Of a stretch of DNA of 64,000 bases, positions 25,130 to 33,873 are shown piece after piece. Position 1 is the stretch's first letter, and each line of letters opens with the position of its first letter. A program made the translations under genes and the position numbers. The notes under the pieces were generated by a model. That model saw nothing but the letters and a program-made list of their open reading frames with translations. It did no database searches and was not told where the DNA came from. The DNA is from Rhodospirillaceae bacterium (GTDB lineage Bacteria; Pseudomonadota; Alphaproteobacteria; Rhodospirillales; UBA2165): the NCBI GenBank assembly GCA_002723345.1, contig PBNV01000015.1, forward strand, positions 27,176-91,175. The letters are read 5' to 3'.

Positions 25130-25723
25130 ATGGCCGACGAAATCAACGCAATCGCAGAGGCTTTGAAGGAAGCGGAAGCTGCCAAAGCGGCTGAAGCTGA
25201 CACCCCCGAGACGACTAAAGCCTCTGACTCGGGTGCGGGTGACGCAAAAGTGACAAATGTTGCGCTGGACACCGGGTCGGCAGAGCGAGCGCCAGCGGAT
25301 CAGGAAATCGCGGCAGTTGAACCCAAGATCGACGAGCACGGTCGCTCGTATGCGACTGGCAAGCGGAAGGATGCGGTTGCCCGCGTATGGATTAAGCCTG
25401 GTAGCGGCAGGATTGAGGTCAACGGCCGGGATGTCGAAACCTATTTTGCCCGTCCTGTGCTGCGTATGATTTTGGCCCAGCCCTTTGAGGCGGCGGAGCG
25501 GAAAAACCAGTATGACGTCAAATGCACGGTTAAAGGCGGCGGCTTGTCTGGCCAAGCCGGCGCGGTACGCCATGGGATCTCTAAGGCGCTTACCCTCTAT
25601 GAGCCATCTTTACGCCCGGCGCTTAAGTCTGGGGGTTTCCTAACTAGAGACTCGCGTGTTGTAGAAAGGAAAAAATACGGCCGCCGCAAGGCCCGTCGAA
25701 GCTTCCAGTTCTCAAAACGTTAG
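25130..25723 (+). CDS. rpsI: 30S ribosomal protein S9 with long acidic N-terminal extension
   Basis: S9 is a small-subunit protein whose C-terminal tail reaches the P-site tRNA. The conserved core begins near residue 75 ([21 protein letters not shown]) and ends with [13 protein letters not shown], the universal SKR tail. The total length is 197 residues against about 130 for bacterial S9. The first 65-70 residues are an Ala/Glu-rich, probably disordered extension ([18 protein letters not shown]). Extended S9 proteins are known in some alphaproteobacteria. The start ATG 25130 has an excellent ribosome-binding site, so the extension is likely translated. It forms an operon with rplM. Confidence 0.95.
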   Translation: MADEINAIAEALKEAEAAKAAEADTPETTKASDSGAGDAKVTNVALDTGSAERAPADQEIAAVEPKIDEHGRSYATGKRKDAVARVWIKPGSGRIEVNGRDVETYFARPVLRMILAQPFEAAERKNQYDVKCTVKGGGLSGQAGAVRHGISKALTLYEPSLRPALKSGGFLTRDSRVVERKKYGRRKARRSFQFSKR

Positions 25724-25965
25724 TGGTAGCTCCATTCATTATAAATAAAACTTCAGTTTACTGCGGTTTTTTTATACGCACATTCCGTTAATGGGCCCCC
25801 GGCTAAAAATTGCCGGGACTTTCTTCGTCTCTAAGACAAGAGCTGACCAAGCGGAAACCAGAATGGATTTTGTCCATATTCTCTCGAGAGGTATGATTAT
25901 CAGATCAGAAAAGATGGATAATATTACCACACTACCTCTTTTGTAGACGCGACAGCGCCTTCTCA

Positions 25966-26970
25966 TCATGGTATGGCGGTAATCATGCGGAGTAGTCTCG
26001 ATAGCTTCTCGCTGGCGGCGGAGCGATCGGTGGCATAGACCACGCGGGTACCGGGTGGACCATTTGGGGTTAAACGGATGAACCATAGCGGTGTTGTTTC
26101 CGTGGGCAGGAACGAGTAGCGCACATCAATGACGAGTGGGCTACCATCCAGCGCTTTGGCGACAAAGCCATCACTGAGCCGCGCAAAACGCGTTATATCG
26201 CGGGCTTGACGGGAGCCCGGTTGAAGCCAGGGAAAGTCTCGGGTTGGGTTTAGGGTGGCTATAGAGGTGCCTTCGAACAGTTTCCGGCGCGGCCAAGGAA
26301 GCACGCCATCAACATAAAACCGACCGTCAACCGCATAAATGGACCTCCATAAAAATATGTTACCAAAAGTGGGTTTGACGACGAGACGAACGTCTTCGTG
26401 TCCGCGGCTTTCTGCAAGTGTTTTTGCCATGCGATGAGCCTGGAGATGCTGATATCCAGCCGCAGATAAATAGAGAGCGGACCATATCAGGGCGGCTCGT
26501 CCATACCGCCCATTCTGTTTTAACACGCCCGCCCCAACCAATGCGATAAGCGGAAGCATAAACAGCGGGTCAAAAATCGAGATGATGCTGAGGGAGAATC
26601 GCCTGTCTGACAGTGGCCACAGTAGAGAGGTGCCAAAGGAGGTTGCTGCGTCAAGCAGTCCGTGCGTGCCGAATCCCAGCGCACAAAAGAACCAGCATTT
26701 CCATATGCTGAGGCCGAGCCACCGCCGGCCGAGGCCATAGAGCACGCCGGCGACCACTGCGCTGCCTACGGGGATGAAAAAGAGAGAGTGAGTAAAATGG
26801 CGGTGGAACTCGAGAAACATCAGCGGGTCCTCGGAGTTTCGGATCAGCGCGTCAAAATCGGGTGCCAGGCCAGCTAAGAAGCCCAGTGCAGCCGCTGCCA
26901 CTGCCTGCTTTTTTTGCCGTGTCGCAAGCGGAAGGGCTGCCCCAACAACGCCTTGTGTGAGAATGTCCAT
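25966..26970 (-). CDS. YdjM-type membrane-bound metal-dependent hydrolase homologue
   Basis: This 334-residue protein belongs to the YdjM (DUF457) family of inner-membrane proteins annotated as metal-dependent hydrolases. The opening MDILTQGVVGAALPLA, the LAPDFDALI motif and the HRHFTHSLFFIPVGS and THGLLDAATSFGT histidine/aspartate clusters are typical and probably bind metal. Several transmembrane segments occupy residues 20-170; the C-terminal 150 residues are soluble. In E. coli the homologue is SOS-regulated, but I see no obvious LexA box here. It is a single gene convergent with rpsI, with the argC gene diverging after 281 bp. Confidence 0.82.
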   Translation of the reverse strand: MDILTQGVVGAALPLATRQKKQAVAAAALGFLAGLAPDFDALIRNSEDPLMFLEFHRHFTHSLFFIPVGSAVVAGVLYGLGRRWLGLSIWKCWFFCALGFGTHGLLDAATSFGTSLLWPLSDRRFSLSIISIFDPLFMLPLIALVGAGVLKQNGRYGRAALIWSALYLSAAGYQHLQAHRMAKTLAESRGHEDVRLVVKPTFGNIFLWRSIYAVDGRFYVDGVLPWPRRKLFEGTSIATLNPTRDFPWLQPGSRQARDITRFARLSDGFVAKALDGSPLVIDVRYSFLPTETTPLWFIRLTPNGPPGTRVVYATDRSAASEKLSRLLRMITAIP

Positions 26971-27251
26971 GGGTCTTGTCGCGAGTCCTTTAGAAGCCTA
27001 TCACGGGGCGTGCAGGCGACGTTATGCGGACTTCGGACCAACTTGTCCAGATGACCCTCCGCCACACCTAAATTGACCCGGAGCTCGACGCTATCCCCCC
27101 GTGAGCTCTCCCACACAGCTTCCTCCAGCTTTTTTTGCCCCCGAGGGCCCTTGATGGGGGGTGTGTTGCTCGGCAGGCAGATTTGGCTGTATAAGCACTG
27201 CCTCCTGGTTTTCGTGTTGGGAGACGTTATAACGCCCTGGAGCGAGAGGTG

Positions 27252-28202
27252 ATGACACACACAGTATTCATAGACGGAGAGGCGGGGACCACGGGTCTGC
27301 AAATCGTGGAAAGGCTGAACGGCCGGCCTGAGATCCAACTCATCCACCTTGGGGACAGCCAACGAAAAGACACTGCCGCGCGCGCTGACGCACTGAACAC
27401 GGCCGATGTGTCAATTCTGTGTCTGCCTGATGATGCATCCCGGGAAGCTGTCTCCCTCGTCGACACTCCTGCCGCCCGCATCATCGATGCCTCTATTGCA
27501 TACCGGACCGATCCGGACTGGATTTTTGGTTTTCCTGAGTGGGCGCCGGGTCAGCGCGATAAAATCGCTGCTGCTACGCGCGTCACGAATCCGGGATGCT
27601 ACGCCTGTGGTTCGGTCGCTATACTTCATCCATTAGTAAGCGCTGGGCTCGTCCCGACGAATCATGCCACGGCTATCAATGCGGTGTCCGGTTATTCCGG
27701 TGGCGGTAAAAAGCTTATCGCGGCGTTTGAGGATGATCAGGCGAAAAATACTACGAACAGCGCCTTCTATCTTTATGGTCTTGGCCTTGAGCACAAGCAT
27801 ACGGAGGAAATTCGCGTCCACGCTGGCCTCAAAAACCGGCCTCTATTCGTGCCGAGCGTGGGCAGGTTCGCCCAGGGCATGATCGTGTCCGTGCCGCTAC
27901 ATCTCTGGGCGTTACCGGGTGCCCCATCGGTTTCCGACGTACACGCAGTGCTAAGCGACCATTATGCGTCCCAGCGATTTGTGACAGTGGAGAGCCTGGA
28001 AAACTCGGATGCCCATGTGTCCCATTTGGATCCAGAGGGCCTCAACGGCACCAATTACATGTCGTTGTGCGTGTTCGGAAACGAAACGCGGCAACAGGTG
28101 GTCGTTACTGCTGTGCTGGACAATCTCGGCAAAGGTGCCTCTGGACAGGCCGTCCAGTGCCTTAATCTGATGCTCGGGTTTGAGGAAGAGACAGGTCTCT
28201 AA
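27252..28202 (+). CDS. argC: N-acetyl-gamma-glutamyl-phosphate reductase, type 2
   Basis: This 316-residue NADPH-dependent enzyme performs the third step of arginine biosynthesis, reducing N-acetyl-glutamyl-phosphate to the semialdehyde. It is the short type 2 form: THTVFIDGEAGTTGLQI at the N-terminus, CLPDDASREAV, VTNPGCYACGSVAIL with the active-site cysteine, NAVSGYSGGGKKLI, and HVSHLDPEGLNGTNYM. The frame includes a GTG at 27249, but ATG 27252 directly after the GAGAGGTG region gives the usual start. The closeness to rplM-rpsI matches the common alphaproteobacterial order rplM-rpsI-argC, interrupted here by the YdjM-like gene. Confidence 0.94.
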   Translation: MTHTVFIDGEAGTTGLQIVERLNGRPEIQLIHLGDSQRKDTAARADALNTADVSILCLPDDASREAVSLVDTPAARIIDASIAYRTDPDWIFGFPEWAPGQRDKIAAATRVTNPGCYACGSVAILHPLVSAGLVPTNHATAINAVSGYSGGGKKLIAAFEDDQAKNTTNSAFYLYGLGLEHKHTEEIRVHAGLKNRPLFVPSVGRFAQGMIVSVPLHLWALPGAPSVSDVHAVLSDHYASQRFVTVESLENSDAHVSHLDPEGLNGTNYMSLCVFGNETRQQVVVTAVLDNLGKGASGQAVQCLNLMLGFEEETGL

Positions 28203-28306
28203 AAGAAGCCTATTTTTAGCGGTTAGGGATCGAAATCTTGTTTCTACCCAAGTAGCAGCTCTCTCTATTAGGGCGCGGGTTATGCGCTGGGGCTTTGATG
28301 CACTGG

Positions 28307-30322
28307 TTAGACATCAATCATGTCGTCTTCCAAACTAGCGGCATGAGTCTGGATGAACGCCAGCCTGAGTTCCGGTTTCTTGCCCATGAGCCGGTCCACG
28401 AGTTCGGCAGTATCTGCTGCCTCTTTCTTTTCGTCGTCTGTGTGGCGTAGCGGTAGTGTCACACGCAATAGCGTCCGGGTTTCCGGGTTCATTGCTGTCT
28501 CTTTAAGTTGTGCTGGAGGCATTTCGCCGAGGCCCTTAAAACGGCTGATCTCGATTTTACCCCGCCCTGAGAATTCTTCTTCGATTAACACATCCTTGTG
28601 GTCATCGTCCATGGCATAAGCCGTATGGCCGCCTTGGTTGAGTCGATAAAGGGGAGGCTGGGCTATAAATAAATGACCATCCTCAATAAGTTGTGGCATT
28701 TCTTTAAAGAAAAAAGTCATTAGAAGGGATGCGATATGCGCACCGTCCACATCGGCATCCGTCATGATGATCACTTTTTCATAGCGCAGATCATCTTCCC
28801 GGTAACGAGGTCCGATGCCGCAGCCGAGCGCCTCCATTAAGTCATTGATCTCCTGATTGGCGTGCATTTTATCGGCGGTAGCGCTCGCTACATTGAGAAT
28901 TTTTCCGCGCAAGGGTAGGACCGCCTGAGTTGCCCGGTCGCGGCCCTGTTTCGCTGAACCTCCAGCACTGTCGCCCTCCACGATAAAAATTTCTGTTCCC
29001 GCTCTAGATCGTTGGGAGCAATCTGATAGCTTGCCCGGCAACCGGATGCGTTTCGTGGCCGATTGGCGCTTGAGGTTCTTGTCCTGGCGCTTTTTCATGC
29101 GTATCAGGCTGCGTTCCACCGCGTGCTCCAGTAGGCGCTTGGCGGTCTCTGGATCACTCGAGAGCCATAGATCAAAATGGTCCCCGAGAGACGTTTCCAC
29201 TAGCTTGGTCGCTTCGATGCTAGCCAGTTTTTCTTTAGTTTGTCCCTGGAATTGTGGTTCGGGAATGAACACGGAGAGCATGATGTTAGCCCCACCAACA
29301 ACGTCATCGGCTATAATTTTGGCTGCTTGTTTGTTATTAATGAGTTCGCCGTAACCGCGCAGCCCTTTGGTCAGTGCGCCGCGAAGGCCAGTCTCATGGG
29401 TTCCGCCCATCGGAGTGGGGACCGTGTTACAGTAAGAATTAAAGAACTCATCCTCATCCTCGGGCCAGGCAACCGCCCATTCCACCGACCCAGACCGCCC
29501 ATTTAGTCTCGCCTGGCCAAAAAAGACCGTCGGCGTGATGGTTTTCCGGTCGCCCAGAGCGCCCTCCAAGTAATCTTTGAGTCCTCCAGGGAAATGCAGG
29601 GTCGCGCTCTCCGGTGTGTCATCTTTTCCGCTGATCAGCGCAGGTTCACACGACCATCGGATCTCCACACCCCGAAAGAGATAGGCCTTCGAGCGGGCAA
29701 GGCGATAGAGAGTTTCCGGCTTAAAGTTCGTATCGGCCCCAAAAATCTTGGGATCCGGGTGAAAATGTATGGTGGTTCCTCGGCGGTTGGAGACCTTGCC
29801 CTTGTCGGTCAGCTTACTGGTGGGAATGCCCCTTGCGTAAGTCTGCGTCCAAAGTCTTTTGTCCCGCGCCACCTCAACGTTAAGAGCATCGGAAAGGGCG
29901 TTGACGACCGAGAGCCCAACACCATGAAGTCCTCCTGATGTTTCATATGCTTCACCGCCAAATTTGCCGCCAGAATGGAGCGTGGTAAGGATCACTTCGA
30001 GTGCAGATTTTGACTTAAACTTGGGGTGGCGATCCGTGGGAATGCCGCGCCCATTATCCCGCACCGTAACGGTTTGGTCTTTGGCGAGTTCAAGATCAAT
30101 GCGAGTGGCTTCGCCTGCGACCGCTTCGTCCATAGCGTTGTCCAGAATCTCCGCCGCCAAATGGTGGAGAGCACGCTCATCGGTGCCGCCGATATACATG
30201 CCAGGCCGGCGGCGCACCGCCTCCAAACCCTCAAGAACCTCTATATCCTTCGCGGAATAAGTTTTTGATTTCTTGGCGGTTTTCTTTTTCGCCTTGGGAG
30301 CGTCGTCGAATAAGTCAGCCAT
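28307..30322 (-). CDS. parE: DNA topoisomerase IV subunit B
   Basis: This 671-residue ATPase subunit of topoisomerase IV decatenates daughter chromosomes together with ParC. Domains in order: a GHKL ATPase (LEAVRRRPGMYIGGTDERALHHL, EILDNAMDEAVAG, VRDNGRGIPT, SGGLHGVGLSVVNALS), a transducer domain, a TOPRIM domain (IVEGDSAGGSAKQGRDR, TDADVDGAHIASL) and the C-terminal SRFKGLGEM motif. The alternative is GyrB, but the length is shorter than GyrB (about 800), and the N-terminal KKTAKKSKTYSAKDIEVLEGLEAVR stretch is ParE-like. It is a single minus-strand gene, with a 166-bp divergent region before the thioesterase gene. Confidence 0.93.
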   Translation of the reverse strand: MADLFDDAPKAKKKTAKKSKTYSAKDIEVLEGLEAVRRRPGMYIGGTDERALHHLAAEILDNAMDEAVAGEATRIDLELAKDQTVTVRDNGRGIPTDRHPKFKSKSALEVILTTLHSGGKFGGEAYETSGGLHGVGLSVVNALSDALNVEVARDKRLWTQTYARGIPTSKLTDKGKVSNRRGTTIHFHPDPKIFGADTNFKPETLYRLARSKAYLFRGVEIRWSCEPALISGKDDTPESATLHFPGGLKDYLEGALGDRKTITPTVFFGQARLNGRSGSVEWAVAWPEDEDEFFNSYCNTVPTPMGGTHETGLRGALTKGLRGYGELINNKQAAKIIADDVVGGANIMLSVFIPEPQFQGQTKEKLASIEATKLVETSLGDHFDLWLSSDPETAKRLLEHAVERSLIRMKKRQDKNLKRQSATKRIRLPGKLSDCSQRSRAGTEIFIVEGDSAGGSAKQGRDRATQAVLPLRGKILNVASATADKMHANQEINDLMEALGCGIGPRYREDDLRYEKVIIMTDADVDGAHIASLLMTFFFKEMPQLIEDGHLFIAQPPLYRLNQGGHTAYAMDDDHKDVLIEEEFSGRGKIEISRFKGLGEMPPAQLKETAMNPETRTLLRVTLPLRHTDDEKKEAADTAELVDRLMGKKPELRLAFIQTHAASLEDDMIDV

Positions 30323-30364
30323 GATTGGTATTTGGTATCCTGAACAGAGGTGAACTAAAACACC

Positions 30365-30380
30365 ATGTAACGGTTTACAT
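30365..30380. promoter_or_regulatory. Inverted repeat between parE and the thioesterase gene
   Basis: ATGTAA and TTACAT form perfect 6-bp arms with a 4-base spacer (CGGT). It sits in the divergent region, 43 bp from the parE start and 109 bp from the thioesterase start. It may be an operator or part of a promoter. Evidence is only the symmetry. Confidence 0.35.
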
Positions 30381-30488
30381 CATTATAATGTAGTTGGTAA
30401 GGGACGTATAACAATATATGGTGTGTCGCAACTTAAATATCACGACAATCACTACGTGCGAAATTCACCAGATTATGAGAGACTAGAT

Positions 30489-30881
30489 ATGACCGATCAA
30501 AACCAAAAACCGACCGGCGATCTCACCATCCGCACCGTTGCAATGCCCTCAGATACAAATCCGAGGGGCGATATTTTCGGCGGCTGGCTCATGTCTCAAA
30601 TGGATCTGGCTGGCGGTATTATGGCGACGCGACGAGCGAAGGGTCGAACTGCGACAATCGCCGTCGATAACATGGTTTTCCACAAACCCGTTCATATTGG
30701 CAACGTGGTAACGTGTTATGCCGATGTTATTCGGGTCGGGACCACATCGATGTCCATCAAAATTGAGGCCTGGGCCCAACACTACTCTGAACTTGGCGCG
30801 CTTAATAAGGTAACCGAGGGCATTTTCACCTATGTTGCCATCGACCATGAGCGCAAACCCCGGCCAGTGCCCGGCGAATAG
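30489..30881 (+). CDS. Acyl-CoA thioesterase, YciA/hotdog family
   Basis: This 130-residue hotdog-fold thioesterase hydrolyses acyl-CoA to free acid and CoA. The family markers are TVAMPSDTNPRGDIFGGWLMSQMDLAG, RTATIAVDNMVFHKPVHIGN, and GTTSMSIKIEAW. The catalytic aspartate lies in the SQMDLAG segment. The frame begins at 30423, but ATG 30489 gives MTDQNQKPTGDLTIRT, closer to the YciA N-terminus, and no good ribosome-binding site is visible for either. It is a single gene; a short inverted repeat precedes it. YciA proteins have broad acyl specificity and a housekeeping role. Confidence 0.88.
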   Translation: MTDQNQKPTGDLTIRTVAMPSDTNPRGDIFGGWLMSQMDLAGGIMATRRAKGRTATIAVDNMVFHKPVHIGNVVTCYADVIRVGTTSMSIKIEAWAQHYSELGALNKVTEGIFTYVAIDHERKPRPVPGE

Positions 30882-30990
30882 GTGGTAGGGAGATGCGAAA
30901 ATACCTGTATTACCGCCCCTCACGTCGCATCATCTACTTGGGACAGTGCAAGGCTTGGCTCTTGTCACCTCCTTAAAAGGTCGCGTTGTG

Positions 30991-31101
30991 TCAGCCAACA
31001 ACTACCGTGCCGATTACGAGCCAAACATAGGCCGCGCTTAGCAGCGTAGATAGGGCCGCGAGTTCTTTAGCAAATTCACTTGCGAGAAAGACCTTAATCA
31101 T
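30991..31101 (-). CDS. 36-residue small membrane protein
   Basis: A 36-codon frame begins at ATG 31101 right after an optimal ribosome-binding site (GGAGG, six bases before ATG) and ends at TGA 30991. The peptide has a short basic start (MIKVFLASEF) and one hydrophobic segment (LAALSTLLSAAYVWLVIGTVVVG), so it should be a single-span membrane protein. It lies between the convergent thioesterase gene and the cytochrome c gene, 200 bp downstream of the latter on the same strand. Its function is unknown; such peptides often assist membrane complexes such as cytochrome oxidases, but this is inference. Confidence 0.6.
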   Translation of the reverse strand: MIKVFLASEFAKELAALSTLLSAAYVWLVIGTVVVG

Positions 31102-31301
31102 TTTTTCCTCCTTGGTATATTTTTTGTTAATTATAGTTTAGCCGATGGAGAACAAATTAGCAACATTTGAAATTTAATGTTGGAAACATTATGTTATTCC
31201 GCATCAATTCTGATGGGCATGACCTGATAAATAGGGGTATTTATGCGTTTGTTGATGCCCATAGGGGGCGTTCGCCCGATAACAGAATTTTGACCCGGGA
31301 A

Positions 31302-31790
31302 TTAGTGGTGTCGGAAGCCGCCGACGAAGTTGGTCGCTGCGTGTTTCTTGCGTATCTCCTCTGGCCATGTGCTTTTGATATAGGCCAGGACAGCCCAAAT
31401 CTCGCGCGGATTCAATTGGTGCTTATAAGCGGGCATGTTGCTGTTCATGCTGGTGGGTGCAAAGATAGCCCCACCTTCGCTGATAAAATCATACAGCTGG
31501 CGGTCGGAATGTTCCCAATTGTGGCCTGTCCCATCCTGGGGGGGGGCTGGAAACGTGCCATCAGGCTTTTGCATTTCCCAGTTGGGCTGCCCCTTGAGGT
31601 CGACCCCGTGGCATCCCGCGCAGTGACCCGAATATATCTCTTTTCCGAGGGCCACCAATTCTGGGTTGAAGGGATCGGTTTGCGCGGTCATGCGACCGCT
31701 TAGGAGCAGATAGCCCGCCACGGCGCCTGCGATCAACAGATAGGCGCCGATCAACATTAAGATATTTTGCGCAAAGCGTTCACGTTTCAT
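31302..31790 (-). CDS. Membrane-anchored c-type cytochrome
   Basis: This 162-residue cytochrome c has an uncleaved N-terminal anchor (residues 10-31) and one haem-binding motif CAGCH (Cys57, Cys60, His61). The probable sixth ligand is Met119 in NSNMPAYKHQLNPREIW. Conserved loops are LGKEIYSGHCAGCHGVDLKGQPNW and WAVLAYIKSTWP. A polyproline segment (FPAPPQDGTGHNWEHSD) is typical of mono-haem cytochromes attached to quinol or dehydrogenase complexes. Transcription is minus-strand with only the small peptide gene downstream. No oxidase or dehydrogenase genes adjoin it, so the partner is unknown. Confidence 0.85.
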   Translation of the reverse strand: MKRERFAQNILMLIGAYLLIAGAVAGYLLLSGRMTAQTDPFNPELVALGKEIYSGHCAGCHGVDLKGQPNWEMQKPDGTFPAPPQDGTGHNWEHSDRQLYDFISEGGAIFAPTSMNSNMPAYKHQLNPREIWAVLAYIKSTWPEEIRKKHAATNFVGGFRHH

Positions 31791-32225
31791 GTTAGAAGAG
31801 GCCTAGTCTTGGTCTATTCCGGATTCTCTACAAGCTTTTGTTACCAGACATTTTTATGGGCGTAAATCCAGGAGGGCTCGAGAAATTTCACACTTACCTG
31901 ACCCATCGGTACGGTTAGCTTCCGTGAAGGTTATCGATGCAGTCGGCCTCTTGATACAGATAAATAATAATGAAGACCGTCGCCAAAGACTCTCTGTCAT
32001 ACCGCGCAGTTACTAATGCCAATGGCAGAGGAGGGAACAGACCAAGTATGCCGTCTCTATCGAAGTAGGCCGACGATTGATCGGATGGTTTTATCAGACC
32101 ATGGTCTCGACCCAGGCGTAATTCGAAGTTTGATGCCGCGCGTCAACTACTAAAGTCGTGTATATGGAAAATTTTGCTTTTACGGCTTTATTGTAATTTC
32201 TTGCAATTATTTCGACTGGCATCAA
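31791..32225. other. Non-coding region upstream of the cytochrome and old-yellow-enzyme genes
   Basis: This region of about 435 bp separates the divergent cytochrome and flavin oxidoreductase genes. I see no credible frame and no tRNA or IS sequence. The only structure noted is the perfect inverted repeat described separately at 32226-32249. Confidence 0.4.
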
Positions 32226-32249
32226 AAATAGTTTAAGCCTAAACTATTT
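32226..32249. promoter_or_regulatory. Perfect 10-bp inverted repeat upstream of the flavin oxidoreductase gene
   Basis: AAATAGTTTA and TAAACTATTT are exact complements around AGCC. The repeat ends 38 bp before the ATG at 32288, so a repressor bound here would overlap the promoter. AT-rich palindromes of about this size around a central GC are common for MarR-type regulators of aromatic and redox genes. No such regulator lies nearby. Confidence 0.65.
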
Positions 32250-32287
32250 CTATGAGCAGCACCCGCTAAAAACCAAAGGGAATTGCA

Positions 32288-33739
32288 ATGTGGAAACCGC
32301 CGCAGCGCGTAAAGTATGAACCAAACCCAGGAGCATGGCCGTCGGCGGCGGAGGCGAGCGAATCTCTGTGGTTCAGCCCTGTCGATATTGGTTCTCTAAC
32401 GCTCGAACATCGGACGTGGGTACCGGCTATGGTGCCCTGGCGATCTAATGAGGAAGGGTTCGTCACCGACGATGTTCTCGATTGGTATGAGGGCTTTGCC
32501 CGGGGTCGTCCCGGCGGCCTAGTGATCGAAGCCACTGGTATACGAGACATCCCAAGCGGGCCTTTGTTGCGTATTGGTCACGACCGGTTCGTACCCGGTC
32601 TGAAGGAATTGGTAGATACGGTGCACCGAGCAAGCGACGGACATACCAAACTATTCATCCAGTGTATCGACTTCTTGGCAATCCGGCGTCGGCCGGATCC
32701 GATTAAGTTCCTGGAGCGGTTTTTGAAAATTACGGACGATCACCGTGAGAAATTAAACGCCGCGGATTGGACAGAAGAGGATATCCGGGCGCATTTGGTC
32801 TCCCTTCCCGACGAAAGTCTTGATGCAATTCTTACAAAACGGGAACTGGAGGACCTGCGGATTGGTTACCGGGAGCGGGTGACAGATACCCATTTACCTC
32901 ATATCGCTGATTTGCCGGAGGTTCTGCCGGTGTTATTTGCCGATGCCGCTGAGCGTGCCCGGAAGGTTGGCATCGATGGGGTCGAGTTACATTATGCGCA
33001 TGCTTATACCATGGCCTCGTTTCTCTCAAGTAAGAACACTCGCAGTGACGGGTATGGCGGCGCTTTGAATGGACGGGCTCGTCTGCCCCTTGAGGTCTTT
33101 GCAGCCGTTCGTGAACGGGTAGGGAGAGATTACCCCGTTGGTTGCCGGTTCCTAAGTGACGAATGCATTGACGGCGGCTCCAGTGTGGAAGACGCCCTCT
33201 ATTTCGGCATGGCGTTCGCTCGAGCTGGTATGGACTTTTTATCTTTGTCGCGGGGAGGTAAATTTGACGATGCCAAACAGCCTAGCGTGGGTGAGGCAGC
33301 ATATCCTTACACTGGGCCGAGTGGTTACGAATGCATGCCGGCCTATATCTCTGACGACTTTGGCCCGTTCGGTCGAAATATTGAACCCGGCGGACGCATT
33401 CGGAGAGCGCTCCGTGAAGAGGGGCTCGAAATCCCGGTTGTGGTTACTGGCGGTGTGCATGGGTTTCAGTTGGCCGAGAAAATGCTTCGGGACGGGGATG
33501 CGGATTTGGTTGGTGCCGCCCGTCAGGCATTGGCAGACCCGGAATGGTTCCGCAAAGTTCACCTTGGCCGAGGGGATGAGGTGCGGATTTGCACTTACTC
33601 CAACTACTGCGAAGGTTTGGACCAAAAGCATAAATTGGTAACATGCAAACTATGGGACCGGCTCGATTTGGATGCACCCGGCGTGAAATTCTCAGTGGAC
33701 GGTAAACGGCGTAAAACGGCCCCCCGGTGGCAACCGTAA
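32288..33739 (+). CDS. NADH:flavin oxidoreductase, old yellow enzyme family
   Basis: This 483-residue FMN-dependent TIM-barrel enzyme probably reduces an activated double bond. The N-terminal fold reads FSPVDIGSLTLEHRTWVPAM, the active-site region VELHYAHAYTMASFLSSKNTRSDGYGG is classical, and the FMN phosphate-binding part is PVVVTGGVHGFQLAEKMLRDGDADLVGAARQALADPEW. A C-terminal CTYSNYCEGLDQKHKLVTC segment has three cysteines, reminiscent of the 4Fe-4S site of 2-enoate reductase-type members but without the fourth. The length is longer than plain OYE (about 370) because of an insertion around residues 125-200. It is a single gene with a strong palindromic operator upstream; the substrate is unknown. 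Confidence 0.88.
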   Translation: MWKPPQRVKYEPNPGAWPSAAEASESLWFSPVDIGSLTLEHRTWVPAMVPWRSNEEGFVTDDVLDWYEGFARGRPGGLVIEATGIRDIPSGPLLRIGHDRFVPGLKELVDTVHRASDGHTKLFIQCIDFLAIRRRPDPIKFLERFLKITDDHREKLNAADWTEEDIRAHLVSLPDESLDAILTKRELEDLRIGYRERVTDTHLPHIADLPEVLPVLFADAAERARKVGIDGVELHYAHAYTMASFLSSKNTRSDGYGGALNGRARLPLEVFAAVRERVGRDYPVGCRFLSDECIDGGSSVEDALYFGMAFARAGMDFLSLSRGGKFDDAKQPSVGEAAYPYTGPSGYECMPAYISDDFGPFGRNIEPGGRIRRALREEGLEIPVVVTGGVHGFQLAEKMLRDGDADLVGAARQALADPEWFRKVHLGRGDEVRICTYSNYCEGLDQKHKLVTCKLWDRLDLDAPGVKFSVDGKRRKTAPRWQP

Positions 33740-33873
33740 AACTTGTCTTTTCTTCAGTTTGGGAGGCGGAGCTAGACTACCTTACTGGTTCTCGTGCCGG
33801 GCAGGAATCGCTCGCGGAAAATAAATTGGGTTTGCCCTTTTTAGTAAGAGGATAATATCGCAGCACCACCGCC

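Noticed and set aside
24497..25573. Long minus-strand open frame of 358 codons
   Set aside because: It lies antisense to rplM and rpsI, which are certain; the translation is basic and has no family resemblance.
26874..27362. Minus-strand frame of 162 codons
   Set aside because: It overlaps argC and the YdjM-like gene and shows no motif; judged a shadow.
31167..31703. Plus-strand frame of 178 codons
   Set aside because: It is antisense to the cytochrome c gene with its CAGCH motif.
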